DNA from: Nostoc sp. UHCC 0926
GTDB taxonomy: Bacteria > Cyanobacteriota > Cyanobacteriia > Cyanobacteriales > Nostocaceae
NCBI RefSeq assembly: GCF_028623165.1
Contig: NZ_CP117768.1
Coordinates: 372,001-436,000, forward strand
Length of the DNA: 64,000 bases
Direction: 5' to 3'
Shown here piece after piece: positions 1 to 8,612 of the stretch (the stretch's first letter is position 1; each line of letters starts with the position of its first letter). The notes below the pieces were generated by a model. The model made no database searches. It saw only the letters and a list, made by a program, of their open reading frames with translations, and was not told the origin of the DNA. The position numbers and the translations under genes are program-made.

Positions 1-57
1 ACGCAATGTTCCCAGAGTCTCACAAGCTGCTAAAAATTCTTTCAAAGTAGTACTCAT
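1..57 (-). CDS. Partial CDS, N-terminal 19 residues only
   Basis: An open frame runs off the left edge of the window on the minus strand, starting at an ATG at 57 and reading MSTTLKEFLAACETLGTLR. It lies 38 bp downstream of the phoH stop codon on the same strand, so it could belong to the same transcript. The beginning resembles cyanobacterial proteins annotated as ChuX/HutX-like heme-utilisation proteins, but that is a memory-based match over 19 residues and is weak. Only the start of the gene is visible. Confidence 0.45.
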   Translation of the reverse strand, partial: MSTTLKEFLAACETLGTLR

Positions 58-94
58 AAATTGTTATCCTTTGTTATTTGTTGATGCCCTATGT

Positions 95-1084
95 CTATTT
101 TTCGTATTTTTCATAAGCAGCGACAATGCGCTGAACTAGAGGATGGCGCACGACATCTTTTTGGGAAAATTCGCAAAAGGCAATGCCTTCAACCTGTTTT
201 AAAACTTGTAAAGCCACTCCTAAACCCGATTGTTGATGAAGTGGTAAATCAGTTTGTGTCATGTCGCCTGTAATCACCATCCGAGAACGGAAGCCCAAAC
301 GAGTCAAAACCATTTTCATCTGAGCAGGTGTAGTATTTTGAGCTTCATCCACAATTACAAAGGCGTTATTCAGGGTGCGTCCCCGCATATAGGCGAGTGG
401 TGCGACTTCAATCACACCGCGTTCCATTAAACTGGGTACTTTTTCTGGGTCGATGAATTCATAAATAGCATCGTAAAGTGGGCGAAGATAGGGATTAACT
501 TTCTGCTGCAAGTCTCCAGGCAAAAAGCCAAGTTTTTCACCGGCTTCGACGGCAGGACGAGTTAAAATTAGCTTTTCAACCTGATTAGCAAGGAGTGCTT
601 GCACAGCGACAACAACGGCGAGATAAGTCTTGCCGGTACCAGCAGGTCCAATCCCAAAGGTGAGGTCACGCCTACGGAGTGCGTCGATATATTGACGCTG
701 GCGAAAGGTTTTAGCACGGACTTCTTCACCCCGACGAGTTTTAGCGAGGACATCTCGCTGTAAATCTTGCAGTTCCCCTTGACGATCGCTATCTATGGCT
801 TGACGGGCTGTTGAAATATCGGCACTGGAAATGATATTGCCTTTAATCCAGAGGTCTTCAAGCGATCGCACTAATCGAGAAGCCAGATCAATTTGCCCTT
901 GGGTACCACAAATCAGTAATTCCTGTCCACGTAGCACTAAACTGGCTCCTGTTTGCCGAGATAGGGTTTTGAGATTTTCTTCTCCTTCTCCTGCAAGAGC
1001 GATCGCACTGGGAATATTCGGCAGCTGAATTGTTAAGGCACCTGCCATAGTATTTCTTAATTGGTGAGGATCTGTGTTTGACAA
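95..1084 (-). CDS. phoH: PhoH-like ATPase
   Basis: A 329-residue cytoplasmic P-loop ATPase of the PhoH family, predicted to act in RNA metabolism or phosphate-stress physiology; its exact substrate is unknown. The Walker A motif GPAGTGKTYLA lies near residue 145 and the Walker B-like segment FVIVDEAQNTTP near residue 242. The N-terminal ~110 residues resemble the single-strand nucleic acid binding region common in bacterial PhoH. Length is normal for the family. A second in-frame ATG (position 1048, MAGALTIQ) could be the true start. The gene follows the rpsP/KH-protein pair on the same strand, separated by about 240 bp that contain a REP-like hairpin. Confidence 0.92.
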   Translation of the reverse strand: MSNTDPHQLRNTMAGALTIQLPNIPSAIALAGEGEENLKTLSRQTGASLVLRGQELLICGTQGQIDLASRLVRSLEDLWIKGNIISSADISTARQAIDSDRQGELQDLQRDVLAKTRRGEEVRAKTFRQRQYIDALRRRDLTFGIGPAGTGKTYLAVVVAVQALLANQVEKLILTRPAVEAGEKLGFLPGDLQQKVNPYLRPLYDAIYEFIDPEKVPSLMERGVIEVAPLAYMRGRTLNNAFVIVDEAQNTTPAQMKMVLTRLGFRSRMVITGDMTQTDLPLHQQSGLGVALQVLKQVEGIAFCEFSQKDVVRHPLVQRIVAAYEKYEK

Positions 1085-1167
1085 AGGTTAATGTTTTCTT
1101 GCTAACGGCAAAATTACGCTTTTATTATTTACATTTTGGAAAAATCTTTGCAACAAATGAATCGGCT

Positions 1168-1195
1168 GTAGGGGCGTACACTTGTACGCCCCTAC
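1168..1195. repeat. REP-like hairpin (perfect 28-bp palindrome)
   Basis: GTAGGGGCGTACAC is followed directly by its exact reverse complement. It sits between phoH and the KH-protein gene. The preceding bases ATGAATCGGCT recur before a similar hairpin at 57789, so the repeat unit extends upstream of the palindrome. It belongs to the GTAGGGGC family found several times in this window. Confidence 0.8.
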
Positions 1196-1322
1196 TATCA
1201 GCAGTATGGTACTGGTGAAGAGTTCAAAAAAAGATCCAAAAATCTTTTTGCTAATTTCCATCTTTACAAAAATTCTGAGCGGAGGTGATCACAACCGCTC
1301 AGACTTGCTCTGTAGTTTTAAC

Positions 1323-1757
1323 CTAGCGGAGACGGGGTTTAACAATGGGTTTAGGCCCATCATTTGCCCGTGGTTCTCTCCTAGTCGGCGGTGGCGATCG
1401 CTCTTCTGTGTCTTCATCAAAAGACATACCCTCGCGGCCCGGCGTGGTGCTGCCGTAGATATCCAGGTATACTGATTGCCCAGCCGCGGCAGCTGCTGCG
1501 GCAATTACTGTACGAATCGCCTGAATATTGCGTCCCCCTCGACCAAACACTTTTCCTTTATCTGTGCTATCAAAGGCGATGCGAACCCAAACCCGATTGA
1601 GGGTTTGAGAAATTTCACAATCGACGCTTAAAGTCTCTAGAGATTCTAAAAACGGCTCCACCAAAAACTGAACCAGCCCAAGATAGTTGGGACTAGCTGT
1701 TGGGGATATTGTTCCGGAATTATGATGCGGCTGTGGCACTGACCTGTTCAAAAACAT
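1323..1757 (-). CDS. KH-domain RNA-binding protein (KhpA/YlqC-like)
   Basis: A 144-residue protein with a KH domain. The GxxG loop reads [13 protein letters not shown] near residue 73 and is preceded by [13 protein letters not shown]. It is expected to bind RNA, as small KH proteins encoded beside rpsP do in many bacteria. The C-terminal ~35 residues are rich in Arg and Pro and probably disordered. The start overlaps the 3' end of rpsP by 38 bp, which implies translational coupling. This rpsP-KH order is common in bacteria. The start at 1757 is the most upstream ATG; the N-terminal ~25 residues are poorly conserved-looking, so a later start is possible. Confidence 0.85.
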   Translation of the reverse strand: MFLNRSVPQPHHNSGTISPTASPNYLGLVQFLVEPFLESLETLSVDCEISQTLNRVWVRIAFDSTDKGKVFGRGGRNIQAIRTVIAAAAAAAGQSVYLDIYGSTTPGREGMSFDEDTEERSPPPTRREPRANDGPKPIVKPRLR

Positions 1758-1980
1758 TGGCTTTTACTAAAATGCGACGGACGGTGTCAGTGGGTTGAGC
1801 GCCTTGTTGTAGTCGCTTGACGATGCCGGGAACGTCTAGTCGCACTTCATCGGTTCTGGGGTTGTAGAATCCCAACTCTTCTAGGGGACGGCCATCGCGG
1901 CGAGCGAGGTTGTTAATGGCGACAATGCGGTAACTTGCTTCCCGCTTTTTACCGAATCGTTTCAAGCGCAGTTTGATCAT
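1720..1980 (-). CDS. rpsP: 30S ribosomal protein S16
   Basis: An 86-residue protein starting [20 protein letters not shown], the signature of bS16, followed by [16 protein letters not shown]. It is a structural protein of the small ribosomal subunit that binds 16S rRNA. Length is typical for cyanobacteria and plastids. It lies downstream of ffh on the same strand and its end overlaps the KH-protein gene, so ffh, rpsP and the KH gene form a translation and protein-targeting cluster, though about 310 bp separate ffh from rpsP. Confidence 0.97.
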   Translation of the reverse strand: MIKLRLKRFGKKREASYRIVAINNLARRDGRPLEELGFYNPRTDEVRLDVPGIVKRLQQGAQPTDTVRRILVKANVFEQVSATAAS

Positions 1981-2205
1981 GGTTGAAGAATCATTCTCCT
2001 GTTGGTTGTTAGATATTAGTTAGTAACTAGTTGCTGAGGAAGTAGCTTAAATCTGGCTGCTGCCGAGAAATTGAGGGTTAGTTTCCTCTGCTGATAAATT
2101 ATGAGGTCGAAATGCTAATTTTAGCACTGCCTAGCATTTGCTGCTATTAGTCATTAACTAAACGTGAGTTCGATGGTTTATGTAGTGTCCGCCTAGTTAG
2201 TCGAA

Positions 2206-2272
2206 TCAAAAGACCTCCAAGAGGTTTTACGTAGTAAAACCTGTCCCTCTGGGAGCGGGAGAGGTTTGTCAA
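2206..2272. repeat. Tandem hairpins in the ffh-rpsP gap
   Basis: The 310-bp gap between ffh and rpsP contains the near-perfect hairpin AGGTTTTACGTAGTAAAACCT (2222-2242) next to a second CCTCT...AGAGG-type stem (to 2270). A related arrangement (AACCTC...GAGGTTTTnC followed by TGTCCCT) occurs at 46430-46465, so this is an interspersed repeat rather than a simple terminator. No gene was seen in the gap. Confidence 0.5.
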
Positions 2273-2290
2273 ACTCACCTTAACTAATGA

Positions 2291-3757
2291 CTAAAGATTG
2301 CCAAAACCTTTTTTCTTTTTATCTTTGGTTTTTTTCTTTTTCGTGCCTGTGGCGTCACCACCATAACCCCGCCATCCTGGGGCAGGAGGACGATTACCTG
2401 CACCTGCAAAGGCGTTGCCCATACCGCCACCGCCGAACATTCCCGGCATTCCAGGGAAGCCACCTTGACCCATTTGCTGCATGAGCGATCGCATTTTTTG
2501 GAAATCGCCCACCAGTTTAGTTACATCTGACTCTCTATAGCCGGAGCCAGAAGCAATCCGCCGCCGCCGACTGGGAGAACTGGCTAATAAATCGGGGTCG
2601 TGGCGTTCTTGGCGAGTCATGGAGTTAATCATCGCCTCACACCGCTTCAGCTGGGTTTCTCCCTGCTTGAGTTGATCGTCTGAGAGCTTGTTCATCCCTG
2701 GAATCATCTTGATGAAACCTCCCAGAGATCCCATATTCTTCAGCATCCGCAACTGCTTGAGAAAGTCAGTAAAGTCAAACTTCGCTGACAGGATTTTCTC
2801 CTGCATTTTCTCAGCATCTGCCAAGTCAAACTCTTCTTGGGCTTTTTCTACCAGGGTGAGAACATCGCCCATTCCTAAAATCCGCGATGCCATGCGATCG
2901 GGATAAAACGGTTGTAGTGCCTCGACTTTCTCACCCACGCCCACAAACTTAATCGGCGCTCCCGAAATCTTTCGCACTGACAGCGCTGCACCACCACGGC
3001 TATCACCATCCAGCTTGGTGAGAATCGCCCCAGTAATTCCTATCTGCTCATGGAAGGTACGGGTAAGATTAGCTGCCTCTTGACCAGTCATCGCGTCCAC
3101 CACCAACAGAGTTTCATGGGGTTGGACAGTTGCTTTGATCCGGGCTAATTCCGCCATCATTTCTTCATCAATTTGCAGGCGTCCAGCAGTATCGATAATT
3201 ACTGTGTTTACACCTTCTGCCCTGCCGCGTTCTACACCTTGCCTTGCAATTTCTACTGGGTCTGCGTCGCTTCCTAGTTCAAATACTGGTACGTCAATTT
3301 GCTTACCCAAGGTCACCAACTGGTCGATCGCTGCTGGGCGATATACGTCTGTCGCCACCAACAAACAACTACGATCTAATTTTCTCAAATGTAAGGCTAA
3401 CTTAGCGGTAGCTGTGGTTTTACCAGTACCTTGCAACCCAGCCATTAGCACGATGGTAGGCTGTTCCTGGGCTTCTGCTATGGGAACATTTTCTTCTCCC
3501 ATCACCTGCACCAGTTCATCGTGAACAATTTTGATGAACTGTTGGTCAGGTCGCACGCCGGTAATCACCTCGGCTCCCTGTGCCTTGGCTTCGACTTCGC
3601 TAATAAAATCTTTGACTACCTGGAGATTGACATCTGCCTCCAACAAGGCGCGGCGCACTTCGCGCAATGCATCTTGAATGTTGGATTGAGAAATTTTGTC
3701 CTGTCCCCGTAGTTTTTTCCAGGCGGATTCTAAACGGTCAGATAGAGCATCAAACAT
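2291..3757 (-). CDS. ffh: Signal recognition particle protein Ffh (SRP54)
   Basis: A 488-residue SRP GTPase that binds signal sequences and 4.5S/SRP RNA and delivers ribosomes to FtsY at the membrane. The order is N domain (residues 1-90), G domain with G1 GLQGTGKTT near residue 107, VDAMTGQ and TKLDGDSRGG, then a Met-rich M domain. The M domain contains the helix FLKQLRMLKNMGSLGG and the RNA-binding segment SSPSRRRRIASGSG. The C-terminus is Gly/Met-rich and ends in a run of lysines. Length is normal for cyanobacteria. It is the first gene of the ffh-rpsP-KH-phoH run. Confidence 0.97.
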   Translation of the reverse strand: MFDALSDRLESAWKKLRGQDKISQSNIQDALREVRRALLEADVNLQVVKDFISEVEAKAQGAEVITGVRPDQQFIKIVHDELVQVMGEENVPIAEAQEQPTIVLMAGLQGTGKTTATAKLALHLRKLDRSCLLVATDVYRPAAIDQLVTLGKQIDVPVFELGSDADPVEIARQGVERGRAEGVNTVIIDTAGRLQIDEEMMAELARIKATVQPHETLLVVDAMTGQEAANLTRTFHEQIGITGAILTKLDGDSRGGAALSVRKISGAPIKFVGVGEKVEALQPFYPDRMASRILGMGDVLTLVEKAQEEFDLADAEKMQEKILSAKFDFTDFLKQLRMLKNMGSLGGFIKMIPGMNKLSDDQLKQGETQLKRCEAMINSMTRQERHDPDLLASSPSRRRRIASGSGYRESDVTKLVGDFQKMRSLMQQMGQGGFPGMPGMFGGGGMGNAFAGAGNRPPAPGWRGYGGDATGTKKKKTKDKKKKGFGNL

Positions 3758-4022
3758 AATGTAATTACAGGTAGTTCGCCAATGAGGAAGTTTGAACCGC
3801 CGATGAATGCGATTCGGAATTTCCGCTAAAGTTTAAACGTGCTATTTACCAGCTTAGTAGTTTTCACCGCGACTGTAGCAACCAGATACCTACCTTTATT
3901 GAACTGGCAAACTGTCCTTTGGGTATGAATTTTGATTTTTTCGAAGGGAAAAAACCCAGCACTACAGATGAATTAAGGATTCTAGTGTAAATAGTTGAGA
4001 AAGCGCAGGAGAGCAAAAATAT

Positions 4023-4391
4023 ATGAAAGAATATAGAGCATATATGTGTGATTTTGGGCATCAGTGGACTATTTTTAAGGATAAACAAGACCCTGAAGAT
4101 GAAGGAGAGTGTATATGCTCAGAAGGTCATCCCGCAGTCATGCTCAGAAAGCAACCAGCAATTGATGATGTTCAAATCACTTTCAGACCAGCAGGTAGAG
4201 TAGTAGATACAGTTAAGGAGCAGGTTGAGGGACGAGGCAAACACTACATAGTAATCTCTAACTTAGCAGGCACACAGGAGAGAGTTTCAAAAAAAGTATA
4301 TTCTTGGGAAGAGATATATCAAATTGGTAAAAGGTTTGATAAACGTTCATTTGAATGGGCATTAGATTACTGGGAAAGTCTTTCTCTTTGA
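4023..4391 (+). CDS. Hypothetical protein, possible zinc-binding N-terminus
   Basis: A 122-residue protein of unrecognised family. The N-terminus has Cys/His pairs (CDFGHQW near residue 9 and CICSEGH near residue 31) that could form a zinc-ribbon-like fold. The rest is mixed charged sequence with no membrane segment, and the end is rich in aromatic residues. It is AT-richer than the flanking core genes and stands alone between ffh and a secreted-protein gene on the opposite strand, which fits an accessory gene. The ATG start follows AGGAGAGC about 10 bp upstream, a good ribosome binding site. Function unknown. Confidence 0.6.
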   Translation: MKEYRAYMCDFGHQWTIFKDKQDPEDEGECICSEGHPAVMLRKQPAIDDVQITFRPAGRVVDTVKEQVEGRGKHYIVISNLAGTQERVSKKVYSWEEIYQIGKRFDKRSFEWALDYWESLSL

Positions 4392-4576
4392 CTGGATTCT
4401 GGGTAGAATATACAAGCTTCAGCGAAAATAAATTTAAGAATTCAAAATTACTATTATTCATTAGTACCCAAAAACTAAAAATCTCTCAAATACTCTCAGA
4501 TAGCTATGACTAATTTAAAGCCTCTTTGCTATGCACGTGGTCTATTGGTTTGAAAACAGCCGTAAGAGTTGCCCTT

Positions 4577-5062
4577 TTATGATTGAGTTGCTGCCGGTTT
4601 TGAACGCTGTTGTTGGTAAAAGCGCACAACTTTTTGCACATAGTCAGCAGTGAAACCTTTGTTACAACCTGTATAACTACCAGTCATCCACCAACAAGCT
4701 GCACCACGCACAGATGCAATTTCATTATTGTTGGTGGCGCGAAATTGATTGCTTAACTCACGGCGCGTGATACATGATACAACTTGGCGGGCGATCGCAG
4801 GGCTGTTTTCAAACTGCGTCGGTGTTAGTTCTCGTTTGAGACAAGTTTTTGACCAGCCTTTGAGGGTTTCTGGTTTAACTTGCCATTCGCTGTAAAGTCC
4901 ATCATTGGGATTTTTTGTCTGCGGTGCAGCCTGTCGCAACGCCTCTACCATCGCTGCAACTTGGGTATTAGAAACCGGCTGCTGTGCTTGAGCTAATAAT
5001 GGCAATAGTCCTAAACTGACAATAACTCCGTTGAGTAGTAATCCTATGGGTTTTTTTATCAT
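4577..5062 (-). CDS. Hypothetical secreted protein
   Basis: A 161-residue protein starting MIKKPIGLLLNGVIVS and ending its signal peptide around LLAQAQQ, so it is predicted to be exported to the periplasm. The mature part has several cysteines (KTCLKREL, VSCITRREL, GAACWWM, TGCNKGF) that could form disulfides. It ends in a Gln/Ser-rich tail. No enzyme family was recognised. It is a single gene on the minus strand. Confidence 0.7.
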   Translation of the reverse strand: MIKKPIGLLLNGVIVSLGLLPLLAQAQQPVSNTQVAAMVEALRQAAPQTKNPNDGLYSEWQVKPETLKGWSKTCLKRELTPTQFENSPAIARQVVSCITRRELSNQFRATNNNEIASVRGAACWWMTGSYTGCNKGFTADYVQKVVRFYQQQRSKPAATQS

Positions 5063-5160
5063 GAATTTGGAATTATTTTAGATATCACGAGGTCAAATAG
5101 TATATCTTATCAGTATTAATTAGCAAGACATGATGCACAGATTCAAGTGGTACATATTTT

Positions 5161-5272
5161 GGCGTTGCTGAATTCAGGTATGAAAATGATTTTGCATGAT
5201 TTCAAAACCTTTATAGAGATGTTGCACTGCAATGTCTTTACACCAATATTCATACCTTTAATCAGCAACGCC
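5161..5272. mobile_element. MITE-like element with 8-bp target duplication
   Basis: A 112-bp element begins GGCGTTGCTGA and ends with the complement TCAGCAACGCC; the inverted ends stay similar for about 24 bp (GGTATGAA inside the left end, TTCATACC inside the right end). It is flanked by the direct repeat CATATTTT at 5153-5160 and 5273-5280, a perfect 8-bp target site duplication. It carries no coding sequence, so it must have been moved by a transposase encoded elsewhere. It lies directly after the stop codon of the aminopeptidase gene. Confidence 0.85.
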
Positions 5273-5280
5273 CATATTTT

Positions 5281-6663
5281 TTAACAACTCACTAAATCTT
5301 CCACAGCACTGGCACTATTTGGTAATGCGGCTGTTAAAACTTCGCTACCTACTTCAGTGACTAATACATCATCTTCGATGCGGATTCCGCGGACATCGGC
5401 AAATTCAGATAAACGCTGCCAAGTCACCACATTCTGATATTTTGAGCGAACATTGGCATCATTTAAAATTGCTGGTACTTGATAAAAACCAGGTTCAATT
5501 GTGACTAACATTCCTGGACGCAAAGGACGATTTAAACGCAGGTAGCCTAAGCCAAAGCGATCGCTCCTTTCCCGTCCCTCTTCATACCCTGCTAAATCGC
5601 CCAAATCTTCCATATCATGGACATCTAAACCCAGTAGATGACCGATTCCATGAGGGAAAAACAGCGCGTGGGCATCCATTTCTACTAAATCTTGGGGATT
5701 TCCTTGTAAAATGCCTAACTCTACTAAACCCTCAGCGATAACTGTAGCAGCTAGCAAATGAATATCCCCATATTCTACACCAGGGTGTATTTTGGCAATG
5801 CAAGCATCATGGGCTGCTAGTACAACATTATAAATATCTCTCTGGGTCGATGAAAACTTCCCGGAAACTGGCCACGTACGAGTTACATCACCTGCCCAAC
5901 CCATCTCAGTTTCAGCGCCAACATCGGCAAGCAGTAAGTCACCTGGTTGTAAGGGATTGTGATAGTGTTCGTTATGCAAAACTTCGCCATGAACGGTGAC
6001 AATACTGTTGTATGAGGTGGTCATATTGTGGGTAATAATTACCCCTTCCATCGCTGCCCGAACTTCTGCTTCCAGCTTCGCTTTTGGTGTTGCTGCCATA
6101 CCAACTTTGTGCGCTTCTACAGTGACAGCTGCCGCTTTTCGCAACTGGGTTAATGCAGCATCATCATGAGTGAGGCGGAGAGAAACGATCGCCTTCGCTA
6201 ACTCCAAGTCAATTTCTTGGGGAGGACTTTGTGGTAACACCCATCTATTTAATAGCTGCGATTGTTGCGTCCAAGTCGCTGCATCTTGTACAGCAAGTGT
6301 GGCGGCATCTTCTACCCAAGACTCTAATTCTGCCATTGGTCGAGCCACATCCGCCCCAATCTTCTGGGCTATTTCCTCGCGCGTTGGCGTTTCTCCATGC
6401 CAAAGGGCGCTGCTGGGTGATGGATCGTCGATGAATAGTTCTAGCTTACCCGCTTCTAGACGAATTGCCGCCTTTGATAATGGCAGTCCGGCAAAGTAGA
6501 GGAAATGACTGCTAGCGCGAAACGGAAGAAGATTTGCTGGAAAGTTGCGCGGATTGTTGCTACCTGACCACAGAATTACTGGAAAATCAATCAGGTTGGC
6601 TAGTTGTTGCCGTCGGAGACGTAAAGTATCCACCAGGGAAGTAGAAGTTTGTTGGATAAGCAT
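5281..6663 (-). CDS. pepP: Aminopeptidase P family protein (Xaa-Pro aminopeptidase)
   Basis: A 460-residue M24B metallopeptidase predicted to remove N-terminal residues preceding proline. The N-terminal creatinase-like domain contains LYFAGLPLSKAAIRLE. The C-terminal pita-bread domain has the metal ligands in LLADVGAETEMGWAGDVTRTWP (Asp and Asp), FFPHGIGHLLGLDVHD (His), TIEPGFY (Glu) and GIRIEDDVLVT (Glu). All five ligands appear present, so the enzyme should be active with Mn or Co. The stop codon abuts the MITE-like element at 5161-5272. No signal peptide is visible, so it is probably cytoplasmic. Confidence 0.93.
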   Translation of the reverse strand: MLIQQTSTSLVDTLRLRRQQLANLIDFPVILWSGSNNPRNFPANLLPFRASSHFLYFAGLPLSKAAIRLEAGKLELFIDDPSPSSALWHGETPTREEIAQKIGADVARPMAELESWVEDAATLAVQDAATWTQQSQLLNRWVLPQSPPQEIDLELAKAIVSLRLTHDDAALTQLRKAAAVTVEAHKVGMAATPKAKLEAEVRAAMEGVIITHNMTTSYNSIVTVHGEVLHNEHYHNPLQPGDLLLADVGAETEMGWAGDVTRTWPVSGKFSSTQRDIYNVVLAAHDACIAKIHPGVEYGDIHLLAATVIAEGLVELGILQGNPQDLVEMDAHALFFPHGIGHLLGLDVHDMEDLGDLAGYEEGRERSDRFGLGYLRLNRPLRPGMLVTIEPGFYQVPAILNDANVRSKYQNVVTWQRLSEFADVRGIRIEDDVLVTEVGSEVLTAALPNSASAVEDLVSC

Positions 6664-6697
6664 AAATGGAAACTCAAGGTTATAGTTTTGCCTTTAT

Positions 6698-6955
6698 TTA
6701 GTCGTTATCTTCTTTATCGTCATCGTCTTTATCATTTTTGCGATCGCGATGTTTGTCGTCGTCTTTGTCCTTCTGGTTAGTCTGGTTAGGCTGTTGGGTA
6801 GGTTGTAGCACTGGTTTTTGTTGCTCAGTTGGAGCAGATGGCCGCGGTACCTCAACAACACAACTAACTAATCCTCCAGAAATTAGCGCTAAGTTGACAG
6901 CAGCAAAGATGCTTCTGAAGATTTTTATCCTCATGTTTTCGTTTTGCTTGAACAT
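6698..6955 (-). CDS. Small putative lipoprotein with charged tail
   Basis: An 85-residue protein with an N-terminal hydrophobic segment ending in GGLVSC, a plausible lipobox (L-V-S-C), so the mature protein could be a lipid-anchored peptide. The next stretch is Pro/Gln-rich, and the last 25 residues are almost entirely Asp, Lys, Arg and Asn. It lies 34 bp upstream of the aminopeptidase gene on the same strand. The first eight residues could be dropped in favour of the MRIKIF start. Function is not recognisable. Confidence 0.6.
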   Translation of the reverse strand: MFKQNENMRIKIFRSIFAAVNLALISGGLVSCVVEVPRPSAPTEQQKPVLQPTQQPNQTNQKDKDDDKHRDRKNDKDDDDKEDND

Positions 6956-7158
6956 TGACCCCAGTTTTTGGAGATTGTATTCCTAATTTATAAGGTACTG
7001 TATATGGGGGTTCTCATTTGGATGTAACACGCGCTTTGGTAGCATGGCTGTGCTAACCTACGAACGATTCGCCGCCTCAGAATAATCGTAACGGTCTGCA
7101 TAAATCTTTAACGCACTCCTGAGAAATGTATTGCTGTCTAATTTTTAAAGCGACTCTA

Positions 7159-7959
7159 ATGAGACAAATCATTACTCAGGTTGATGCTTTCACCAATACA
7201 CCTTTCGCAGGGAATCCTGCTGCTGTCTGTGTTTTGCCTACTCCCCAAGACGAACGCTGGATGCAGAACGTAGCGCAGGAGATGAATTTATCTGAGACGG
7301 CTTTTTTAGTTAGACAGGATGATGGCTTCAATCTGCGTTGGTTTACGCCCACGGTGGAAGTACCGCTTTGTGGTCACGCAACCTTAGCTAGTGCCCATGT
7401 ACTTTGGTCAGAGGGACATTTGTCACCGAATGAAGCTGCGCGTTTCTACACCAAAAGCGGAGTGCTGATTGCAAAGTTGCAAGGTGAGTGGATTAAGTTA
7501 GATTTTCCTGTGAATCACTCACAAGAAACGATCGCTCCTCCAGAACTCAGGGAGGCTTTGGGTGTACCATACAAATCTGTCTTGCAGAATTCACTAGGTT
7601 ATTTAGTGGAATTGGAATCGGAAGACTTGGTACGGCAAATGCAGCCTAATTTTCAACTCCTAAAAACGTTGCCTGTTTCTGATGTTATAGTCACCAGCAT
7701 TGCTTCTTTAGATTTAAATTATGATTTCGTCTCTCGCTTCTTTGCACCAGGAGTAGGTATTAATGAAGACCCCGTTACTGGGGCTGCCCATTGTTGCCTT
7801 GCTCCCTTTTGGCGCGATCGCTTGCACAAAGATGAGTTATTGGCTTATCAAGCATCTAGTCGCGGTGGGGTAGTGAAAGTATCCTATACAGGAGGCGATC
7901 GCGTCTTTCTCGCCGGACAAGCTGTAACTGTTATGCGAGGTGAGTTAATTACAAACTAG
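7159..7959 (+). CDS. PhzF family isomerase/epimerase
   Basis: A PhzF-like protein of the diaminopimelate epimerase fold, typically an isomerase of small carboxylic acids; the substrate is unknown. The start MRQIITQVDAFTNTPFAGNPAAVCVL is diagnostic, including the catalytic Glu in NLSETAF. Further motifs are LRWFTPTVEVPLCGHATLA and the C-terminal GVGINEDPVTGAAHCCLAPFW. I place the start at 7159 because the upstream in-frame ATG at 7126 adds eleven residues not seen in the family. The 3' end overlaps the convergent DUF29 gene by 11 bp. Confidence 0.92.
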   Translation: MRQIITQVDAFTNTPFAGNPAAVCVLPTPQDERWMQNVAQEMNLSETAFLVRQDDGFNLRWFTPTVEVPLCGHATLASAHVLWSEGHLSPNEAARFYTKSGVLIAKLQGEWIKLDFPVNHSQETIAPPELREALGVPYKSVLQNSLGYLVELESEDLVRQMQPNFQLLKTLPVSDVIVTSIASLDLNYDFVSRFFAPGVGINEDPVTGAAHCCLAPFWRDRLHKDELLAYQASSRGGVVKVSYTGGDRVFLAGQAVTVMRGELITN

Positions 7960-8407
7960 CCGGCAAAAACTCAGCATCGAGAACTAGGGCAATGGGATAA
8001 GGACATTTCACTGGAAACGTATCTATTGGTAGTTCAGTTTCATTACTAGCAGCTTTCAATCCCCGATGGTAACATTGGGCTAAAACTTCTTCTGGATAGG
8101 ACTTGAGGCTGGGACTCTCTTGTAACAAATCTATAATCCGGTTGCGTTGCTCATTAATCGTATTTTGCCCGGAGCCACTCTGCAAACTAGACTGATAAGG
8201 CAACTTCAGCAAATGCTGTAATAATACTTCCAACCGGCTTTTCAATTCCCGCCGATCTGAGCGTCCCAAGTTTTCAATCTCCTCAATCACAGCATCCCAG
8301 TCTACCTGTTCAAATTGTCCAGCCCGAATGAGTTGTACAGTCTGTTCTGTCCATGCTACAAAGTCTATTTCATACAACTGGGCTGCGCTTTTTGGAATCG
8401 GGGTCAT
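7949..8407 (-). CDS. DUF29 family protein
   Basis: A protein of about 152 residues from the start MTPIPKSAAQLYEIDFVAW at 8407; an upstream ATG at 8461 would add 18 residues of poor quality. The core matches the DUF29 pattern common in cyanobacteria: WTEQTVQLIRAGQFEQVDW, then IEEIENLGRSDRRELKSRL, LLQHLLKLPYQ, and a C-terminal segment containing FPVKCPYPI and ending LDAEFLPASL. The family function is unknown and it is often found in many copies near mobile DNA. Here it sits beside an IS remnant and overlaps the end of the PhzF-family gene. Confidence 0.85.
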   Translation of the reverse strand: MTPIPKSAAQLYEIDFVAWTEQTVQLIRAGQFEQVDWDAVIEEIENLGRSDRRELKSRLEVLLQHLLKLPYQSSLQSGSGQNTINEQRNRIIDLLQESPSLKSYPEEVLAQCYHRGLKAASNETELPIDTFPVKCPYPIALVLDAEFLPASL

Positions 8408-8515
8408 GAGCTTGCTGCAATCCACTATGAACGAGCTAGATTTGAAATCTTTTACACCCATCTTAACGTTATAGCGGTTCCCATTCAGATGCGGTACAAC
8501 ATTATATCGCCAGGT

Positions 8516-8552
8516 GTAGGGGCACGGCAGTGCCCATTGGTGTCAACTTAAG
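8516..8552. repeat. REP arm and left terminal inverted repeat of IS remnant
   Basis: The 37-bp segment running from GTAGGGGCACGGCAGTGCCC to GTGTCAACTTAAG is repeated in inverted orientation at 9459-9495 with two mismatches. The outer part is the REP-like GTAGGGGC motif and the inner part (TGTCAACTTAAG) looks like the transposon end. The bases just upstream (TATAGCGGTTCCCATTCAGATGCGG) look like another dispersed repeat. Confidence 0.7.
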
Positions 8553-8568
8553 CAAAAAGGACCCATAA

Positions 8569-8612
8569 GATGTAATCTAAGAACATCGGAATTGATGTTC
8601 TTAGATTACATC
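8569..8612. promoter_or_regulatory. Perfect 19-bp inverted repeat abutting the transposase start
   Basis: GATGTAATCTAAGAACATC, a 6-nt spacer and the exact reverse complement end one base before the ATG at 8613. In an mRNA read from outside the element this stem would cover the translation start region, as is known for IS10 and IS50 where such stems limit transposase made from read-through transcripts. The role here is inference. Confidence 0.6.

Noticed and set aside
2287..2484. A small plus-strand frame at the end of ffh
   Set aside because: It is antisense to the Gly/Met-rich and Lys-rich C-terminal codons of Ffh, with no features of its own.
7126..7158. Upstream extension of the PhzF-family protein
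   Set aside because: The family starts at MRQIITQVDAF; the extra eleven codons have no similarity to the family.
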